Counted from the stretch's first letter, positions 27,412 through 38,497 are shown. The stretch is DNA of 64,000 nt from Mycetohabitans endofungorum (GCF_002927045.1 NZ_PRDW01000010.1:1-64000); one strand, 5' to 3'. A program made the numbers and translations. Notes: generated from the sequence alone by a model not told the origin.

Positions 27412-28458
<1,047 letters not shown>

Positions 28459-28496
28459 TCACGCGCTTGCGCCACACGCGCGCCACCGCGCGTTCG

Positions 28497-28534
28497 AGCC
28501 GCCTGAGGCGTCATGCCAGGGCGGCTTTTCTTTA
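28497..28534 (+). terminator. Rho-independent terminator after ilvC
   Basis: AGCCGCC and GGCGGCT form a stem around a 16-base loop, followed by TTTCTTTATT. It lies 39 bp after the ilvC stop and before psd. Confidence 0.7.
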
Positions 28535-28611
28535 TTCGCCCACAGGCCGCGGGCGCGACAGGCGGCCGGGGTTTGCTATCCTTCTATTTTCTTAGAACTG
28601 GCGTTGCCTAT

Positions 28612-29250
28612 ATGACTTATCCTCACCCGATCATTGCCCGCGAAGGCTGGCCCTTCATCGCTGTCGCGTTCGTCGTGACGTTGCTGATCCATGCATTCGT
28701 GGGCTTCGGCTGGGCGTGGCCCTTCTGGCTGCTGACGCTGTTCGTCGTGCAATTCTTTCGCGATCCGCAGCGGCCGGTGCCGCAGCAGCCGAATGCCGTG
28801 TTGTGCCCGGCCGACGGACGAATCGTCGCGGTCGAGACTGCACACGATCCGTACGTGAACCGCGACGCGCTGAAGATCAGCGTGTTCATGAACGTGTTCA
28901 ATGTTCATTCGCAACGCTCGCCGGTTGACGGTGCGGTAACCCAGGTCGAATATTTCCCCGGCGCCTACCTGAACGCAGCAATCGACAAGGCGTCGCTGGA
29001 GAACGAGCGCAACGCGATCGTGCTGCAGACCGCGGACAATCACATTGTCACCTCGGTGCAGGTGGCCGGATTGATCGCTCGACGCATCCTGTGCTACGTG
29101 CGCACCGGCGAGCCGCTCGCCCGCGGCCAGCGCTATGGCTTCATCCGCTTTGGCTCGCGCGTGGACGTCTATCTGCCGTTGGGCAGCAAGCCGCGGGTGT
29201 CGATCGGCGAGAAGGTGCAGGCGTCGGCGACGATCCTGGCCGAGCTTTAA
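28612..29250 (+). CDS. psd: Phosphatidylserine decarboxylase proenzyme
   Basis: Makes phosphatidylethanolamine from phosphatidylserine on the inner membrane. It is the short (212-residue) type. The N-terminal hydrophobic part ([20 protein letters not shown]) anchors it. The conserved [16 protein letters not shown] block is present. The self-cleavage site is seen as [11 protein letters not shown], where the serine after glycine becomes the pyruvoyl group. The pssA gene follows 19 bp later, so substrate maker and user are co-transcribed. Confidence 0.95.
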   Translation: MTYPHPIIAREGWPFIAVAFVVTLLIHAFVGFGWAWPFWLLTLFVVQFFRDPQRPVPQQPNAVLCPADGRIVAVETAHDPYVNRDALKISVFMNVFNVHSQRSPVDGAVTQVEYFPGAYLNAAIDKASLENERNAIVLQTADNHIVTSVQVAGLIARRILCYVRTGEPLARGQRYGFIRFGSRVDVYLPLGSKPRVSIGEKVQASATILAEL

Positions 29251-29269
29251 GCGGCGCAAGGAGGGCTTA

Positions 29270-30256
29270 ATGGCTGGTTTCAAACCGCGACGCCCGCGTG
29301 CGGGCGGGCCGCGCCTGGCGCGTGCGTTCCGGCGCAACCGCACGGTGCAAGAGCAGATCGCGCGGCGCAGCCTGCGGGCCGCGCGCCAACAATTGCTGCG
29401 CAAACGCAGCGTCTACCTGCTGCCCAATGCGTTCACAACCGCTGCATTGTTCTGCGGTTTCTTCGCCGTGGTACAGGCGATGAACGTGCGCTTTGAGATC
29501 GCCGCGATCGCCATCTTCGTCGCGATGGTGCTGGATGGCATGGACGGCCGCGTGGCGCGCATGACGCATACACAAAGTGCGTTCGGCGAGCAGTTCGACA
29601 GCCTGTCGGACATGGTGTCGTTTGGTGTTGCGCCGGCCCTGGTGATGTACGAGTGGGTGCTCAAGGATCTGGGCCGCTGGGGGTGGCTTGCCGCGTTCGT
29701 CTATTGCGCCGGCGCCGCGCTGCGCCTGGCACGCTTCAATACGAACATCGGTGTGGTCGACAAGCGCTATTTTCAGGGCCTGCCGAGTCCGGCCGCTGCC
29801 GCGCTGGTGGCCGGCTTCGTGTGGCTGGCGACCGATAACCGGGTGCCGCTCAAGCTCGGCTGGCTGCCATGGGTCGCATTTGGCCTGACGATCTACGCGG
29901 GCGTTACCATGGTCTCCAATGCGCCGTTTTACAGCGGCAAGGCGCTCGACGTCCGGCATCGGGTGCCGTTTGCGGCGATCCTGCTGGTCGTGGTCGCATT
30001 CGTACTCGTGTCGTCTGATCCGCCGCTGATGCTGTTCGGCCTGTTTGTATTGTACGGTTTGTCTGGCTATGTGCTGTGGATGTGGCGCACGATGTCGCGC
30101 AAGCCCAATCCGGTCGCGTTGGGTGCTGCCAAGCCGGCCGCCCACGAGCCCATCACGGATAAGGAGTCGGGCAGGGCGCGCGCGGCGGAAAGATCTGCGG
30201 AGCACATCACAAACAAGGCGGTGGACAACGAGCGCCGCGCAGACAAGCGGCCATAG
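29270..30256 (+). CDS. pssA: CDP-diacylglycerol-serine O-phosphatidyltransferase
   Basis: Integral membrane CDP-alcohol phosphotransferase that makes phosphatidylserine. The catalytic signature D-G-x2-A-R-x8-G-x3-D-x3-D is present as DGMDGRVARMTHTQSAFGEQ followed by FDSLSD, at about residues 86-111. There are seven to eight hydrophobic segments. A basic N-terminal stretch of about 45 residues and a charged C-terminal tail of about 50 residues flank the enzyme core, giving 328 residues. The ATG at 29270 follows AAGGAGGG. It is paired with psd. Confidence 0.95.
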   Translation: MAGFKPRRPRAGGPRLARAFRRNRTVQEQIARRSLRAARQQLLRKRSVYLLPNAFTTAALFCGFFAVVQAMNVRFEIAAIAIFVAMVLDGMDGRVARMTHTQSAFGEQFDSLSDMVSFGVAPALVMYEWVLKDLGRWGWLAAFVYCAGAALRLARFNTNIGVVDKRYFQGLPSPAAAALVAGFVWLATDNRVPLKLGWLPWVAFGLTIYAGVTMVSNAPFYSGKALDVRHRVPFAAILLVVVAFVLVSSDPPLMLFGLFVLYGLSGYVLWMWRTMSRKPNPVALGAAKPAAHEPITDKESGRARAAERSAEHITNKAVDNERRADKRP

Positions 30257-30292
30257 TCATCGACTATTGGCCGATGGCGCGGTTAGGTCGCG

Positions 30293-30321
30293 TTGCACGT
30301 TGACCTAATTGACGCTATAGT
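30293..30321 (+). promoter_or_regulatory. Promoter of leuA
   Basis: TTGCAC (30293-30298) and TATAGT (30316-30321) have an optimal 17-bp spacer. This predicts a leader of about 165 bases before the leuA start at 30495. Confidence 0.6.
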
Positions 30322-30494
30322 CGTCCGAATCAATATGGCTGCACGGCTTCTACCCTCTCTACCGGTCGGCGTGTCTATCGCGCTGAATCGATTCTGCCTC
30401 CGCTTCGTCTCGCCTGTTCGTACCGGCGTCACCTGCGGTGCGCCGATAGAGGATGTTGCCGCTTACCCCCACTGATTCGAGTCCGGAGACTGAC

Positions 30495-32039
30495 ATGGCA
30501 GACAAGTTGATCATATTCGACACGACGTTGCGTGATGGCGAGCAATCGCCGGGCGCGTCGATGACGAAGGAGGAGAAGCTCCGCATCGCACGACAGCTCG
30601 AGCGCATGAAGGTGGATGTGATCGAGGCGGGCTTCGCGGCCAGTTCGAACGGAGATTTTGGCGCGATCCAGGCGATCGCCTCGCAGGTCAAGGACAGCGT
30701 GATCTGCTCGCTGGCGCGCGCCAATGACAAGGATATTGCGCGTGCGGCCGAGGCGCTTAAGCCGGCGGAGCGGTTCAGGGTCCATACATTCATCGCGACC
30801 TCGGCGCTGCATATGGAGAAGAAGCTGCGCATGACGCCGGAGCAGGTGTACGAGCAGGCGCGGCTGGCAGTGCGTTTTGCCCGGCAGTTCACGGACGACA
30901 TTGAGTTTTCGCCGGAGGACGGCAGCCGCTCGGACATGGATTTCCTGTGCCGGGTGCTGGAGGCGGTGATCGCGGAGGGCGCCACCACGATCAACATTCC
31001 GGATACCGTCGGCTATGCGGTGCCGGACGGCTATGCGGCGCTGATCCGGCAGATCCGCGAACGGGTGCCGAACTCGGACAAGGCGGTATTCTCAGTGCAC
31101 TGCCACAATGATTTGGGCATGGCGGTGGCGAACTCGTTGGCGGCGGTGAAGCTGGGCGGCGCGCGGCAGATTGAGTGCACGGTGAACGGGCTTGGCGAGC
31201 GGGCCGGGAACACGTCGCTTGAGGAAGTGGTGATGGCGGTGAAGACGCGCCGTGACTACTTCGGGCTGGAAGTGGGCATCGACACGACGCAGATCGTGCC
31301 GGCCTCGAAGCTGGTGTCGCAGACGACGGGCTTTGTGGTGCAGCCGAACAAGGCGGTGGTGGGCGCCAATGCGTTTGCGCACGCGTCGGGGATTCATCAG
31401 GACGGGGTGCTCAAAGCGCGGGACACGTATGAGATCATGCGTGCGGAAGACGTGGGCTGGAGCGCGAACAAGATTGTGCTCGGCAAACTGTCGGGCCGCA
31501 ACGCGTTCAAGCAGCGGCTGCAGGAATTGGGGGTAGCGCTGGACAGCGAGGCGGAATTGAACGCCGCGTTCGCGCGCTTCAAGGAACTGGCCGATCGCAA
31601 GGCGGAGATCTTCGACGAGGATATCTTGTCGATCGTCAGCCAGGAGGCCAGTGCCGCGCACGATCACGAGACTTATCGGTTCGTGTCGTTGTCGCAGCAT
31701 TCGGAAACCGGTGAGCGGCCGCACGCGAAGGTGGTATTCACCGTCGACGGTAGCGAGACGACCGGCCAGGCGCACGGCAACGGCCCGGTCGATGCGACGT
31801 TGCATGCGATCGAGTCACGGGTCAATAGTGGTGCGGAATTGATACTGTATTCGGTCAACGCGATCACGGCCGGCACGCAGGCGCAAGGCGAGGTGACCGT
31901 GCGGTTGGCGAAGGCGGGGCGTATCGTCAATGGCGTCGGCACCGACCTAGACATCGTCGCCGCGTCGGCAAAGGCCTATATTGCGGCGTTGAACAAGCTT
32001 GATCCGAGCGCCGAAAAGCTCAATCCGCAGCGCTCGTAA
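30495..32039 (+). CDS. leuA: 2-isopropylmalate synthase
   Basis: First committed step of leucine synthesis: acetyl-CoA and 2-oxoisovalerate to 2-isopropylmalate. The 514-residue protein has the HMGL-like TIM barrel with [16 protein letters not shown], the metal-binding CHNDLGMA and NGLGERAGN blocks, and GIHQDGVLK. The C-terminal LeuA dimer domain from about residue 390 mediates leucine feedback. The ATG at 30495 precedes [12 protein letters not shown]. It has its own promoter, separate from ilvIHC. Confidence 0.97.
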   Translation: MADKLIIFDTTLRDGEQSPGASMTKEEKLRIARQLERMKVDVIEAGFAASSNGDFGAIQAIASQVKDSVICSLARANDKDIARAAEALKPAERFRVHTFIATSALHMEKKLRMTPEQVYEQARLAVRFARQFTDDIEFSPEDGSRSDMDFLCRVLEAVIAEGATTINIPDTVGYAVPDGYAALIRQIRERVPNSDKAVFSVHCHNDLGMAVANSLAAVKLGGARQIECTVNGLGERAGNTSLEEVVMAVKTRRDYFGLEVGIDTTQIVPASKLVSQTTGFVVQPNKAVVGANAFAHASGIHQDGVLKARDTYEIMRAEDVGWSANKIVLGKLSGRNAFKQRLQELGVALDSEAELNAAFARFKELADRKAEIFDEDILSIVSQEASAAHDHETYRFVSLSQHSETGERPHAKVVFTVDGSETTGQAHGNGPVDATLHAIESRVNSGAELILYSVNAITAGTQAQGEVTVRLAKAGRIVNGVGTDLDIVAASAKAYIAALNKLDPSAEKLNPQRS

Positions 32040-32095
32040 CGGTGCGGCCGCACGTCGCACGCTGCCATTCGTGCCGCACGTTGCATGTCACCATC

Positions 32096-32150
32096 CGTGC
32101 CGTGCCGTGCCGTGCCGTGCCGTGCCGTGCCGTGCCGTGCCGTGCCGTGC
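32096..32150. repeat. Pentanucleotide tandem repeat (CGTGC) x 11
   Basis: Eleven perfect CGTGC units follow each other 56 bp after the leuA stop, in the gap between leuA and a convergent lipoprotein gene. A degenerate copy (CTTGC) follows. The remainder of 32040-32271 is GC-rich and holds no gene. The repeat would slip easily but lies in no coding region. Confidence 0.95.
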
Positions 32151-32271
32151 CTTGCGGCGCGCCGCCGTCCGTCTCGCGCGGCGCTGCTCGTCGGCTCGCC
32201 CGCGCTCGGACGTGACGTCGCTGCCTGCCGCCGACACCGGCGTGGTCGCCGTCCGCGCTGGCGCGGCGCCG

Positions 32272-32814
32272 CTAAAACAGGAAGCGCCGGCGCTCTGGAT
32301 CGTGCAGCGGGTCAGGCGTCTTCTGCGTGAGCCGCAACACACCGGCGTCGTCGAAGTAGAAGTGGTACAACTGGTACCAGACGCCGTCATCCATATAGCG
32401 ATAACTCCACACTTCCCGCTTCATCCTCGGGAAATAGGCGGTTTCCTCCGGCTTGCCGAAGCGGATCAGCACATCGTTCTTCGTCCATTTGCCGACCTTT
32501 GCTTGGTAGAATTCGCTGTTCTGCAACACCTGCCGCACGTCAACGACCTTGCCCGTGCCGTCGACGTCGGCCGCCGTTGTCGTTTCGCCCATCGGCTGGG
32601 TCGGCCACATCAACCGTTTGCCCCCATTGGGCAGGTCATACACTTCACGAGGTGCGCCGAGCCGCGCGATCAGCATCGACGCATCGTCACCGGGCTTGAA
32701 GCGTTGCCAGGGCTGTACGCAACCGCACAGCGCCAGCACGGCAAGACCGGCGGCGACTCGTGCTCGAGCGGGCGCGGCCCAGGCCGACCACGCGAGCGAA
32801 TCCGATAATGACAT
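32272..32814 (-). CDS. Putative outer-membrane lipoprotein, SmpA/OmlA-like
   Basis: The ATG at 32814 has AAGGAG at good distance and gives 180 residues. The signal sequence ends in the lipobox LALCGC (cleavage before the cysteine at about residue 32), so the protein is predicted to be lipid-anchored. The mature part has LIARLGAPREVYDLPNGGKR and LIRFGKPEETAYFPRM, which read like two repeats of the small beta-rich SmpA/BamE-type fold. The function is unknown. It is divergent from the binding-protein gene. Confidence 0.8.
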   Translation of the reverse strand: MSLSDSLAWSAWAAPARARVAAGLAVLALCGCVQPWQRFKPGDDASMLIARLGAPREVYDLPNGGKRLMWPTQPMGETTTAADVDGTGKVVDVRQVLQNSEFYQAKVGKWTKNDVLIRFGKPEETAYFPRMKREVWSYRYMDDGVWYQLYHFYFDDAGVLRLTQKTPDPLHDPERRRFLF

Positions 32815-32969
32815 GGTCCGAACTCCTTCTTCCATTGCAGCAATTTTGCCATGCATTGACGCAAAAGATCGCATTGGTCTTGCCGCGTGAGGGCGCGCTG
32901 GCCTATGATCCGCGCTTTGATGTGAACGGCGAGGACCGGATGGGCAGCAAGTGGCGCGGACAGGATCGG

Positions 32970-34406
32970 ATGAACGGACGTGTAGGGGATTTGCCGGCGG
33001 GCGGGCCCCTGGCTGTGGCGCGCCGTGCGCAGGGGCGCATCGCGCAGTCCGTGCGTGCCGGATGGCGGCGCTTGCGCGGCGTGGCCGTAGCATTGCCGAT
33101 GTCGATGACACTTGCCTGCGCGGCATACGCGCAGGCAAGCGCCGCGGGCGCGACGTCCGCGCCCGGCCCGGGTTCGGCGCAGCGCGCGCTGCCTGCCGGC
33201 GGGCCGACCGGCGCGCCGGTGCGGCTCGCACTGATCGAAGGGATGTCCGGCGCGTTTGCGAATGCGGGCGCGGCAGTCGAGCGCAATCTGCGCTTTGCGA
33301 TCGAGCGGGTCAACGCCCGCGGCGGGGTGATGCTGCGAGACGGCGCGCATCCGCTGCAGTTGGTTGTGCTGGACAGCCGAGGGGCCACGGACGAGGCGCT
33401 GGTGCAGTTGCGCGCCGCCGCCGACGCGCGGATTGCTTTCGTGCTGCAAGGCAATAGCTCCGCGGTGGCCGCGGCGCTGATCGCCGCGATCAACAAGCAC
33501 AATGTGCGCGAACCCAACCGTCGCATGCTATTGCTGAACTACTCGGCCGATGATCCGGCGCTGACCGAGAACGACTGCAGCTTCTGGCATTTCCGCTTTG
33601 ACGCGCACGCGGGCATGCGGATCAACGCGTTGACCGAGGTGATGCGCCGCGACTCGTCGCTGAAGAAGGTTTATTTACTTAACCAGGATTACAACTTCGG
33701 CCGCCAGGTGAGTTCGCTGGCCCGCTCGGCGCTCGCCGCGCAGCGGCCCGACGTGGCGATCGTGGGCGACGAGTTTGTGCCGGTGGGTCGGGTCAAAGAC
33801 TTTGCGCCGTATCTGGCAAAGATCCGGGCGAGCGGCGCTGACGCGGTGCTGACCGGCAATTGGGGCAACGATCTGACGCTGCTGGTGCGCGCGGCGCGCG
33901 AGCAGAACCTGAAGCTGCGGTTCTACACCTTCTACGGCAACAGTCTCGGCGCGCCGGCGGCGCTCGGCGATGCCGGCGTAGGCCGCGTGATCGCGGTGGC
34001 GGACTGGCATCCGAATGTGGGCGGGGCGGCGTCCGACGCGTTCTACGCGGCATTCCGGGCGCGGTATCCGGCGCCGTTGGACGATTATCCGTTGCTGCGA
34101 ATCAGCGTGATGATTGACATGTTGGCTCGCGCGCTCACGCACGCTGGTTCGGACGACGCATTGGCGGTGGCGACCGCGCTGGAAGGCGCGCGCGCCGGCT
34201 ACGGCAGTGGTTTCCATCCGTCGTGGATGCGTGCCGACGATCACCAACTAATCCAACCCCTTTACGTTATGCAGATGGAGAAGGCGGGGACCGCACACGT
34301 GCGCTTTGACAATGAAGGTTCCGGCTATGGTTTTCGCACGCTGCTGACGCTCACGCCTGAGCAGACGGTGCCGGCCAGCACGTGCCGGATGCGCCGTGTG
34401 CGCTGA
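32970..34406 (+). CDS. ABC transporter substrate-binding protein, branched-chain amino acid type
   Basis: Periplasmic ligand-binding protein of the LivJ-like Peripla_BP_6 group. The signal peptide is RGVAVALPMSMTLACAAYAQ. The mature part begins at PVRLALIEGMSGAFANAGA, the typical first strand and ligand loop. Other blocks are VYLLNQDYNFGRQVSSLAR and ADAVLTGNWGNDLTLLVRAA. The start is uncertain: the ATGs at 32940 and 32970 are both possible and neither has a strong ribosome site, and I chose 32970 (478 residues). No permease or ATPase gene is adjacent, so it is an orphan. The ligand is unknown. Confidence 0.85.
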   Translation: MNGRVGDLPAGGPLAVARRAQGRIAQSVRAGWRRLRGVAVALPMSMTLACAAYAQASAAGATSAPGPGSAQRALPAGGPTGAPVRLALIEGMSGAFANAGAAVERNLRFAIERVNARGGVMLRDGAHPLQLVVLDSRGATDEALVQLRAAADARIAFVLQGNSSAVAAALIAAINKHNVREPNRRMLLLNYSADDPALTENDCSFWHFRFDAHAGMRINALTEVMRRDSSLKKVYLLNQDYNFGRQVSSLARSALAAQRPDVAIVGDEFVPVGRVKDFAPYLAKIRASGADAVLTGNWGNDLTLLVRAAREQNLKLRFYTFYGNSLGAPAALGDAGVGRVIAVADWHPNVGGAASDAFYAAFRARYPAPLDDYPLLRISVMIDMLARALTHAGSDDALAVATALEGARAGYGSGFHPSWMRADDHQLIQPLYVMQMEKAGTAHVRFDNEGSGYGFRTLLTLTPEQTVPASTCRMRRVR

Positions 34407-34425
34407 TCCTAGACTGCCCCAGCTA

Positions 34426-34434
34426 TGCTACAAT
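34426..34434 (+). promoter_or_regulatory. Extended -10 promoter of rpsO
   Basis: TGCTACAAT contains an extended TGn followed by TACAAT about 70 bp before the rpsO start. The -35 region is poor, as is usual for extended -10 promoters. The box is embedded in the small dyad GCTA-CAAT-TAGC. Confidence 0.5.
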
Positions 34435-34503
34435 TAGCATCTAGCTGTAAACCCACGGCACGGCCTTTCTTCCGTGACCGCCTGTTGATCAATAAAGGAA
34501 ATC

Positions 34504-34773
34504 ATGTCTGTAGCGAATATCAACAAATCGGAAGTCGTCGCGCAATTCGCGCGCGGTACGAATGACACCGGTTCCCCGGAAGTGCAGGTTGCGTTGCTCA
34601 CGAGCCGTATCAACGAGTTGACGGTGCACTTCAAGGCTCACATGAAGGATCACCACAGCCGTCGTGGTCTGTTGCGCATGGTGAGCCGCCGCCGCAAGCT
34701 GCTCGACTACCTGAAGGCCAAGGATGCTGACCGCTATCGTGCGTTGATCCAGAAGCTGGGTCTGCGCAAGTAA
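34504..34773 (+). CDS. rpsO: 30S ribosomal protein S15
   Basis: Primary rRNA-binding protein of the 30S platform; it binds the helix 20-22 junction of 16S rRNA. The 89-residue length and the core [19 protein letters not shown], then [20 protein letters not shown], are standard. AAAGGAAATC before the ATG is the ribosome site. A strong terminator follows at 34813, and pnp comes next, as in most bacteria. Confidence 0.98.
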   Translation: MSVANINKSEVVAQFARGTNDTGSPEVQVALLTSRINELTVHFKAHMKDHHSRRGLLRMVSRRRKLLDYLKAKDADRYRALIQKLGLRK

Positions 34774-34812
34774 GTGGCTCGATGGCAGACTTCTGCCTGC
34801 TACATGCAAAAG

Positions 34813-34851
34813 ATGCCTGCGTCAGCATGCTGATGCAGGCATTTTATTTTT
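34813..34851 (+). terminator. Rho-independent terminator after rpsO
   Basis: ATGCCTGC and GCAGGCAT, with inner arms TCAG/CTGA, form a long hairpin followed by TTTTATTTTT. It would separate rpsO from pnp transcription or act as a processing point between them. Confidence 0.9.
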
Positions 34852-34921
34852 AGCGTTTCCGGTGTGATGCGTTCCGCACGTGCGCGTGCGACCGTCCGGC
34901 AAGCGAAGCGGGGTTTTGTGT

Positions 34922-34961
34922 CATTCCAGCGCGGCAGCGGTGCCGCTGTCGCGCTGGAATG
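34922..34961 (+). promoter_or_regulatory. Long leader hairpin before pnp, candidate RNase III site
   Basis: CATTCCAGCGCG pairs perfectly with CGCGCTGGAATG (12 bp), and inside it CAGCGG pairs with CCGCTG, joined by a G-U pair. The result is an almost uninterrupted stem of 18-19 bp with a tiny loop. It has no following T run, so it is not a terminator. It lies 93 bp before the pnp ATG. In E. coli the pnp leader has a comparable stem that RNase III cuts for PNPase autoregulation. Confidence 0.65.
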
Positions 34962-35054
34962 GCATAACACTTCCCTGTTTCGAGCGGCTGGCAACGGTTG
35001 AGGAACGGTCGATGGACCGGCCGCGCGTAGGCGCGGCGTCTCGAAGGAGTGAAA

Positions 35055-37232
35055 ATGTTCAATAAGATCGTTAAAGAATTCAAATGGGGTCAGCACAACG
35101 TGCGGCTCGAAACGGGCGAGATCGCCCGTCAGGCAAGCGGTGCGGTGATCGTCGATGTCGAGGACACCGTCGTGCTTGCGACAGTGGTGGCGGCCAAGGC
35201 GGCCAAGCCGGGCCAGGACTTTTTCCCGTTGACCGTCGACTACATCGAGAAGACGTATGCGGCCGGTAAGATTCCGGGCGGCTTCTTCCGTCGCGAAGGC
35301 CGTCCTTCCGAGGGCGAGACATTGATCTCGCGGCTGATCGACCGCCCTCTGCGTCCGCTGTTCCCGGAAGGCTTCTACAACGAAGTGCAGGTCGTGATCC
35401 ATGTGCTGTCAATTAACCCGGACATTCCGGCGGACATCCCGTCGATGATCGGTGCATCGGCGGCGTTGGCGATCTCCGGTATTCCGTTCAATGGGCCGAT
35501 CGGCGCGGCGCGTGTCGCCTATATCGACAATCAGTTCGTGCTCAATCCGACCCGCTCGCAGTCCAAGGCATCGAAGTTGGACCTGGTGGTCGCCGGTACC
35601 GAGCGCGCGGTGCTGATGGTCGAGTCCGAAGCGGACCAGTTGCCGGAGGAGGTGATGCTTGGCGCGGTCGTGTTCGGTCATGAGCAGATGCAGGTGGCGA
35701 TCGACGCGATCCACGACCTCGTTAAGGAAGGCGGCAAGCCTGAATGGGATTGGCAGCCGGCGCCGAAGGACGAAGCGTTGATTGCGCGCGTGACGGAGTT
35801 GGCGTTTGCCGAGTTGCAGGCGGCATACCAGATCCGGCAGAAACAGCAGCGCTCGGCCAAGCTGAAGGAAGTGTATGCGGCGGTCACGGCCAAGCTGGCT
35901 GAACAAGCCGTGGCAGCCGGGACGGCCATCGTCGATGCCGCGACGGTCGGCAACATCCTGTTCGATCTTGAGGCGAAGATCGTGCGCAGTCAGATCCTGA
36001 ACGGCGAGCCGCGTATCGACGGGCGCGACACGCGCACCGTGCGTCCGATCGAAATCCGAACCGGCGTACTGCCGCGCGCGCACGGCTCGGCGCTGTTCAC
36101 CCGTGGCGAGACGCAGGCGCTGGTGGTCGCCACGCTTGGCACGAAGGGCGACGAGCAGATCATCGACGCGATCGAAGGCGAATATCGCGAGCGTTTCATG
36201 CTGCATTACAACATGCCGCCGTTCGCGACCGGCGAAACGGGCCGTGTCGGCTCGCCGAAGCGCCGCGAGATCGGTCACGGCCGGCTCGCCAAGCGCTCGC
36301 TCGTCGCGTGCCTGCCGGGCGATGATGAGTTCGGCTACACGATTCGTGTCGTGTCTGAGATTACCGAGTCGAACGGCTCATCGTCGATGGCGTCGGTGTG
36401 CGGCGGTTGTCTGGCGCTGATGGACGCGGGTGTGCCGATGAAGGCGCACGTGGCGGGCATCGCGATGGGGCTGATCCTGGAGGACAACAAGTTCGCGGTG
36501 CTGACCGACATCCTGGGCGACGAGGACCACCTGGGCGACATGGACTTCAAGGTGGCGGGTACTGCGCAGGGCGTGACCGCGCTGCAGATGGATATCAAGA
36601 TCCAGGGCATCACGAAGGAAATCATGCAGGTCGCCCTCGCGCAAGCGAAGGAAGGCCGCTTGCACATCCTGGACAAGATGACCTCGGCCGTGCCGTCGAC
36701 GAACACGCAGCTATCACAGTTCGCGCCGCGGATGATCACGATGAAGATCAATCCGGAAAAGATTCGCGATGTGATCGGCAAGGGCGGCTCGGTGATCCGG
36801 GCGCTGACGGAGGAAACCAGCACGACGATCGACATCTCCGACGACGGTATCGTGACCATCGCGAGCACAAGCTCCGAGGGCATGGCCGAGGCGAAGAAGC
36901 GCATCGAGAACATCACGGCGGAAGTGGAGGTCGGCCAGATCTATGAGGGCGCGATCCTGAAGCTGCTGGATTTCGGCGCGATCGTGAACATCCTGCCGGG
37001 GCGCGATGGCCTGTTGCATATTTCCGAGATCGCGAACGAGCGGATCAAGGACATCAACGACTACCTGAAGGAAGGCCAGCAGGTGAAGGTCAAGGTGATC
37101 CAGACCGACGAGAAGGGCCGGGTACGGTTGTCTGCGAAGGCGCTGCTCAACGAGGCGCCGGCTACGCCGCCTGCAACGCCGCCCGCAACGCCAGTGATAC
37201 CGCCTGCGACGCCACCGGCGGAGCAGGAATAA
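35055..37232 (+). CDS. pnp: Polyribonucleotide nucleotidyltransferase (PNPase)
   Basis: Phosphorolytic 3'-5' exoribonuclease and degradosome partner. The 725-residue protein has two RNase PH domains (about 10-230 and 310-545) and an alpha-helical linker. The catalytic region is in the second PH domain around [20 protein letters not shown]. The KH domain has the GKGG loop ([19 protein letters not shown]), and the S1 domain has [19 protein letters not shown]. The C-terminus ends in a short Pro/Ala/Thr repeat (PPATP units). The ATG at 35055 follows AAGGAGTG. Likely autoregulated through the leader hairpin at 34922. Confidence 0.98.
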   Translation: MFNKIVKEFKWGQHNVRLETGEIARQASGAVIVDVEDTVVLATVVAAKAAKPGQDFFPLTVDYIEKTYAAGKIPGGFFRREGRPSEGETLISRLIDRPLRPLFPEGFYNEVQVVIHVLSINPDIPADIPSMIGASAALAISGIPFNGPIGAARVAYIDNQFVLNPTRSQSKASKLDLVVAGTERAVLMVESEADQLPEEVMLGAVVFGHEQMQVAIDAIHDLVKEGGKPEWDWQPAPKDEALIARVTELAFAELQAAYQIRQKQQRSAKLKEVYAAVTAKLAEQAVAAGTAIVDAATVGNILFDLEAKIVRSQILNGEPRIDGRDTRTVRPIEIRTGVLPRAHGSALFTRGETQALVVATLGTKGDEQIIDAIEGEYRERFMLHYNMPPFATGETGRVGSPKRREIGHGRLAKRSLVACLPGDDEFGYTIRVVSEITESNGSSSMASVCGGCLALMDAGVPMKAHVAGIAMGLILEDNKFAVLTDILGDEDHLGDMDFKVAGTAQGVTALQMDIKIQGITKEIMQVALAQAKEGRLHILDKMTSAVPSTNTQLSQFAPRMITMKINPEKIRDVIGKGGSVIRALTEETSTTIDISDDGIVTIASTSSEGMAEAKKRIENITAEVEVGQIYEGAILKLLDFGAIVNILPGRDGLLHISEIANERIKDINDYLKEGQQVKVKVIQTDEKGRVRLSAKALLNEAPATPPATPPATPVIPPATPPAEQE

Positions 37233-37310
37233 CGCGACCAGGGCGGCGGTCACCACGCGGGTCTGACAAGGTCGCGCGCGGTGGCGCCGCCGCGCCGCAT
37301 TCGGTTCGCA

Positions 37311-37346
37311 CGGCCGGAGTGCTTCGCGCACTGCCGGCCGTTTTTC
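37311..37346 (+). terminator. Rho-independent terminator after pnp
   Basis: CGGCCGGAGTGC pairs with GCACTGCCGGCCG (one bulged base) around a TTCGC loop and is followed by TTTTTCTTT. It lies 79 bp past the pnp stop. Confidence 0.88.
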
Positions 37347-37387
37347 TTTATCATCGTCGTCAACCTGACGACCACGCAGAGTTCCGC

Positions 37388-38392
37388 ATGAAAGCGATCG
37401 AGATTACCGAATACGGTGCCCCCGACGTATTGAAACCCGGTGAGCGCCCGATACCAGAACTCAAGCCCGGCGAAGTGCTGATCAAGGTTGCGGCAGCCGG
37501 GGTGAACCGCCCGGACGTTTTCCAGCGCACCGGCAATTATCCCGTGCCGCCGGGCGCGTCGGACATTCCCGGCCTGGAAATCGCTGGCGAAATCGTCGAT
37601 GGCGACCTCGGCGGTGCGAATAATCCGTTTGGCCTGACGCGCGGGCAACGCGTGTGCGCGCTGGTGCAAGGCGGTGGATACGCCGAGTATGCAAGCGCGC
37701 CGCTCGCGCAGTGCCTGCCCGTGCCAGCGGGCTTGTCGGACGTGCAGGCCGCGTCGTTGCCCGAGACGTTCTTTACCGTCTGGAGCAATGTGTTTGATCG
37801 CGCTCGGCTGGGTGCAGGCGAGGGCGGTCCCGACGAGGCGCTGCTGGTACAGGGCGGCTCCAGTGGTATCGGCGTGACCGCGATCCAGCTCGCGCATGCG
37901 CTTGGTCATCGGGTTTTCGCCACGGCCGGCAACGCACAGAAGTGCGCCGCGTGCGAAGCGCTGGGCGCCGAGCGGGCGATCAACTACAAGGCCGAGGACT
38001 TTGTCGCCGTCGTCAAGTCGTTGACCCATGATCGCGGTGTCGACGTGATCTTGGACATGGTGGGCGGCTCCTATGTAGGCCGCGAATTGAGTGCGCTGGC
38101 CGAAGGTGGCCGCATCGTGCTGATCGCATTGCTCGGCGGTGCCAACGCGCAGATCAACTTGGGCGAGGTATTGCGCCGGCGCTTGACGTTAACCGGCTCG
38201 ACGCTGCGGCCGCGGCCGGTGGCGTTCAAAGCCGCCATCGCCGCGCAATTGCACGAGCGGGTGTGGCCGCTAATCGAGCAGGGCGCGATCAAGCCGGTGA
38301 TCCACCAGGTGTTTCCGGCCGAGCAGGCGGCCGCGGCGCACGCGATGATGGAGAGGGGGGAGCACATCGGGAAAATCGTGCTGACCTGGTGA
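37388..38392 (+). CDS. NAD(P)H quinone oxidoreductase, PIG3 family
   Basis: This medium-chain reductase of 334 residues lacks the zinc ligands and is related to TP53I3/PIG3. The N-terminal domain has AAGVNRPDVFQRTGNYPVPP, and the Rossmann domain has LLVQGGSSGIGVTAIQLAHA. VDVILDMVGGSYVGRELSAL and the C-terminal GEHIGKIVLTW are family features. It probably reduces quinones or other enone substrates with NADPH. The ATG at 37388 gives the typical MKAIEITEYGAPDVL start. It is a second Qor-like gene beside the one at 12267. Confidence 0.92.
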   Translation: MKAIEITEYGAPDVLKPGERPIPELKPGEVLIKVAAAGVNRPDVFQRTGNYPVPPGASDIPGLEIAGEIVDGDLGGANNPFGLTRGQRVCALVQGGGYAEYASAPLAQCLPVPAGLSDVQAASLPETFFTVWSNVFDRARLGAGEGGPDEALLVQGGSSGIGVTAIQLAHALGHRVFATAGNAQKCAACEALGAERAINYKAEDFVAVVKSLTHDRGVDVILDMVGGSYVGRELSALAEGGRIVLIALLGGANAQINLGEVLRRRLTLTGSTLRPRPVAFKAAIAAQLHERVWPLIEQGAIKPVIHQVFPAEQAAAAHAMMERGEHIGKIVLTW

Positions 38393-38403
38393 GCCATGCC
38401 GGT

Positions 38404-38433
38404 TTGACCGCGACTCGCGCTGCACAGTAGAAT
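38404..38433 (+). promoter_or_regulatory. Promoter of tpiA-secG
   Basis: TTGACC (38404-38409) and TAGAAT (38428-38433) are 18 bp apart and stand 64 bp before the tpiA start. Confidence 0.62.
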
Positions 38434-38497
38434 TGCACGTTTGTGCACGGCTTTTGCTTATTGACTGACGCCTGCGCGTCACAGATCCACGAGACCC

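Noticed and set aside
30335-30475. Possible leuA leader peptide (MAARLLPSLPVGV…)
   Set aside because: Leucine codons are scattered, not clustered, no ribosome site is seen and no attenuator hairpin follows.
32096-32150. CRISPR or phase-variable coding repeat
   Set aside because: The units are contiguous pentamers without spacers and lie outside any reading frame, so neither explanation fits.
37140-37232. Pro/Ala/Thr repeats at the PNPase C-terminus as a special domain
   Set aside because: Short low-complexity tails are common at PNPase ends and add nothing recognisable.
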